A DNA stretch of 64,000 nt from Chachezhania antarctica (GTDB taxonomy: Bacteria; Pseudomonadota; Alphaproteobacteria; Rhodobacterales; Rhodobacteraceae). The stretch lies in assembly GCF_003646465.1 (NCBI RefSeq), contig NZ_QZEX01000007.1, positions 127,945 through 191,944 of the forward strand, read 5' to 3'. Under the pieces are notes generated by a model. The model was not told the origin of the DNA. It searched no databases and saw only the letters and a program-made list of their open reading frames with translations. The position numbers and the translations under genes were made by a program. Of the stretch, positions 62,142-64,000 are shown piece after piece. Positions within the stretch are counted from its first letter, which is position 1; each line of letters opens with the position of its first letter.

Positions 62142-63398
62142 ATGATCAGGCGTAATCCTGTACGCGGGGCAAAAGAAGAAGACGTTATCGACGGCCCGAA
62201 AGGGTTCGACGATTACGACTTCCGGATCGGCGACGTGATGCGCGGTGAACGCGCAACCCGGGGCAAATCCCTTCTGGACGTCCAACGCGAACTTCGGATC
62301 AAGGCGACGTATATCGCCGCGGTCGAGAATGCCGATCCGTCGGCATTCGATACCCCGGGATTCATAGCCGGCTATGTCCGGTCCTATGCCCGGTATCTGG
62401 AACTCGACCCGGACGAGACATTCGCACAATTCTGCAAGGAAAGCGGGTTCAGCGCCTCCCATGGCATGTCCGATCTCGCGTCGACGGCCTCCCGGAACCG
62501 GGCCGAGGCCGGACCGAAGCAGATTTCCAAGAAAGACCCGTTCGCTGACAAGAATTCGCCCTTTGCGGGCATCCAGACCAGCGTCTGGGACCAGATCGAC
62601 TACCGCGCCGTGGGCTCCAGCCTTGTCCTTGTCGCGTTGATCGGCGGGCTGGTCTTCGGCGGCTGGACGTTCCTGCGGCAGGTGCAGCAGGTGCAACTCG
62701 ACCCGCTGGAAGATGCCGCCGACGCGCTGACCGGGCTCGATCCGCTGGACACGGCCACGACCGCGTCCGATGACGGCAGCGTCGAGACGGCACAGGCCAC
62801 GACCGATGAAAAACTGGGTCGGCTCTATCGGCCCCAGGCGCTGGAAGTGCCGGTGCTGGTGTCGCGCGACGCGCCGATTGCGTCTCTCGATCCCGGTTCC
62901 GTGGGCGCTTTCGGGGCGCCCGGCGGTCCGTGGCAATCGCCGCAAACCGCCGCGGAATCGCTGTTCGATCCGGCACGGCTGGCCTCGATCACGACCGGCC
63001 CGGCCGCTGGCCCTGCCGAGGCAGATCCAGCCGCGCCACAGCCGCAAGTGGTTGAAGCCAAGCCCGAAGAAGTGCGTATCGTCGCTGTGCGCGAAGCATG
63101 GATGCGGGTCACGGCACCCGACGGGTCCGTGATCTTCTCGGCGCTGATGGCCCCGGGCGATCATTTCGACCTGCCGGCTTTCGAAGGCACGCCCACGCTT
63201 CTGTCAGGCGCCAGCGACGGCGCCTATTTCGAAGTCGGGGGCACGCTTTATGGCCCGGTGGGCGACGGCACCGTGGTGCGCGACGTCAAGCTGACCGTCG
63301 CCGACATTCAGGACCGTTACACCCCTGCCGATCCGGATCTGGACGCGGATCTCAGCCGTTACGCAGCGGCGCAGCAGCTCAGGACCGCCGAAGACTGA
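62142..63398 (+). CDS. RodZ-like helix-turn-helix membrane protein
   Basis: 418 residues from MIRRNPVRGAKEED (an ATG farther up at 62013 is less likely). A cytoplasmic Xre-type HTH at residues 30-95 (IGDVMRGERATRGKSLLDVQRELRIKATYIAAVENAD), one membrane helix at about 158-178, a variable Pro/Ala-rich linker, and a DUF4115-like C-terminal domain (REAWMRVTAPDGSVIFSALMAPGDHF). This is the RodZ layout, linking MreB to cell shape. It directly precedes ispG, as rodZ does in Escherichia coli. Confidence 0.82.
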   Translation: MIRRNPVRGAKEEDVIDGPKGFDDYDFRIGDVMRGERATRGKSLLDVQRELRIKATYIAAVENADPSAFDTPGFIAGYVRSYARYLELDPDETFAQFCKESGFSASHGMSDLASTASRNRAEAGPKQISKKDPFADKNSPFAGIQTSVWDQIDYRAVGSSLVLVALIGGLVFGGWTFLRQVQQVQLDPLEDAADALTGLDPLDTATTASDDGSVETAQATTDEKLGRLYRPQALEVPVLVSRDAPIASLDPGSVGAFGAPGGPWQSPQTAAESLFDPARLASITTGPAAGPAEADPAAPQPQVVEAKPEEVRIVAVREAWMRVTAPDGSVIFSALMAPGDHFDLPAFEGTPTLLSGASDGAYFEVGGTLYGPVGDGTVVRDVKLTVADIQDRYTPADPDLDADLSRYAAAQQLRTAED

Positions 63399-63490
63399 CC
63401 CGGTCGTGACCTGCGCTGCATTGCGGCGCGCCGCTTCGCACTCTATCTAGACGCCAAGGCAGTACTTCCGCCGCTGAAGGAGTCTCGCGC

Positions 63491-64000
63491 ATGTCGCATA
63501 ATCCCATCCGGCCCTGGCGCAACATCGACCGTCGCAAATCCCGGCAGATCATGGTCGGTAACGTCCCTGTCGGGGGCGACGCGCCGATTTCCGTCCAGAC
63601 GATGACCAACACGCCCACAACGGACGTTGCGGCGACCGTGGCGCAGATCCAGGCCGCGGCCGAGGCGGGGGCGGACATTGTCCGCGTGTCCGTCCCGGAC
63701 GAGGCATCGGCCAAGGCGCTGAAGCTGATCGTGCCGGAAAGCCCGGTCCCGATCGTGGCCGACATCCATTTCCATTACCGCCGCGGGATCGAAGCGGCCG
63801 AGGCGGGCGCCGCCTGCCTGCGGATCAACCCGGGCAATATCGGCAGCCCCGCGCGCGTGCGCGAGGTTCTGGATGCCGCCCGCGATCATGGCTGTTCGAT
63901 CCGTATCGGCGTGAATGCTGGCAGCCTTGAGAAGCATCTCCTTGATAAATATGGGGAACCTTGCCCCGACGCGATGGTCGAAAGCGGGCTGGATCACATC
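63491..64000 (+). CDS. ispG: 4-hydroxy-3-methylbut-2-enyl diphosphate synthase, N-terminal part (window end)
   Basis: 170 residues are visible from [15 protein letters not shown]. GcpE-type opening ([29 protein letters not shown]) followed by TIM-barrel strands ([31 protein letters not shown]). The iron-sulfur Cys residues lie in the missing C-terminal part. It is step six of the MEP route, placed downstream of the RodZ-like gene. Confidence 0.95.
   Translation, partial: MSHNPIRPWRNIDRRKSRQIMVGNVPVGGDAPISVQTMTNTPTTDVAATVAQIQAAAEAGADIVRVSVPDEASAKALKLIVPESPVPIVADIHFHYRRGIEAAEAGAACLRINPGNIGSPARVREVLDAARDHGCSIRIGVNAGSLEKHLLDKYGEPCPDAMVESGLDHI

Overview
This is a high-GC alphaproteobacterial chromosome segment, most likely from family Rhodobacteraceae (Rhodobacter/Roseobacter group). 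The evidence is the nifR3(dusB)-ntrB-ntrC-ntrY-ntrX cluster with NtrC lacking the sigma-54 contact loop, a glycine-dependent HemA of 407 codons with an FNR-type box in front, a fused IspDF, a DUF6477/DUF6456 divergent pair, and the GGGGGCTCTGCCCCC-type intergenic repeats that I know from this family.

Layout. 1-700: rplM (tail) and rpsI with a strong terminator. 750-1713: an isolated AT-rich DUF4238-like gene. 1866-9963 (minus strand): tetR-ppk2, an anchored hydrolase overlapping metA, a P-loop protein, two EamA permeases and guaA. 10103-12636 (plus): a tandem Usp protein and an MttB-family methyltransferase. 12629-14410: DUF6477 and DUF6456 genes facing away from each other across a spacer with DnaA-box sequences. 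14451-21378: peroxiredoxin, lipA, two cytochromes c, hpt, a RatA/Coq10 protein, cinA-pgpA-ispDF. 21640-33074: the nitrogen regulation block (dusB-ntrBC-ntrYX, then ybaK and glnE). 33127-40144: RlmI-like methyltransferase, PIN protein, M48 protease, lytic transglycosylase, VOC protein, DUF1127, a STAS protein and a SARP-hydrolase fusion. 40444-44733: a 1429-residue GH64-like/RTX protein.

45168-56500 is the accessory region. Four overlapping minus-strand genes encode an AddB/AddA-like chimera, a DUF6361 protein, a phospholipase-D-like protein and an SNF2-type helicase. The last three resemble, from memory, the Azaca antiphage system. The leading gene looks like the product of an internal deletion that joined an AddB-like nuclease to the rear half of a UvrD/AddA-like helicase-nuclease exactly at the 'NPVQFAL' segment. 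Upstream of it lie an IS481 transposase relic, a 34-codon stump of another gene, and a tRNA-Ser whose 3' end faces the island.

56849-64000 returns to core genes: tRNA-Ser, a nucleotide-sugar dehydrogenase, tRNA-Asp, paired repeats, an M20 peptidase, hemA with an FnrL box, a RodZ-like protein and the start of ispG. The MEP isoprenoid route is represented twice (ispDF, ispG). Nitrogen control is represented by ntrBCYX together with glnE, which adenylylates glutamine synthetase.
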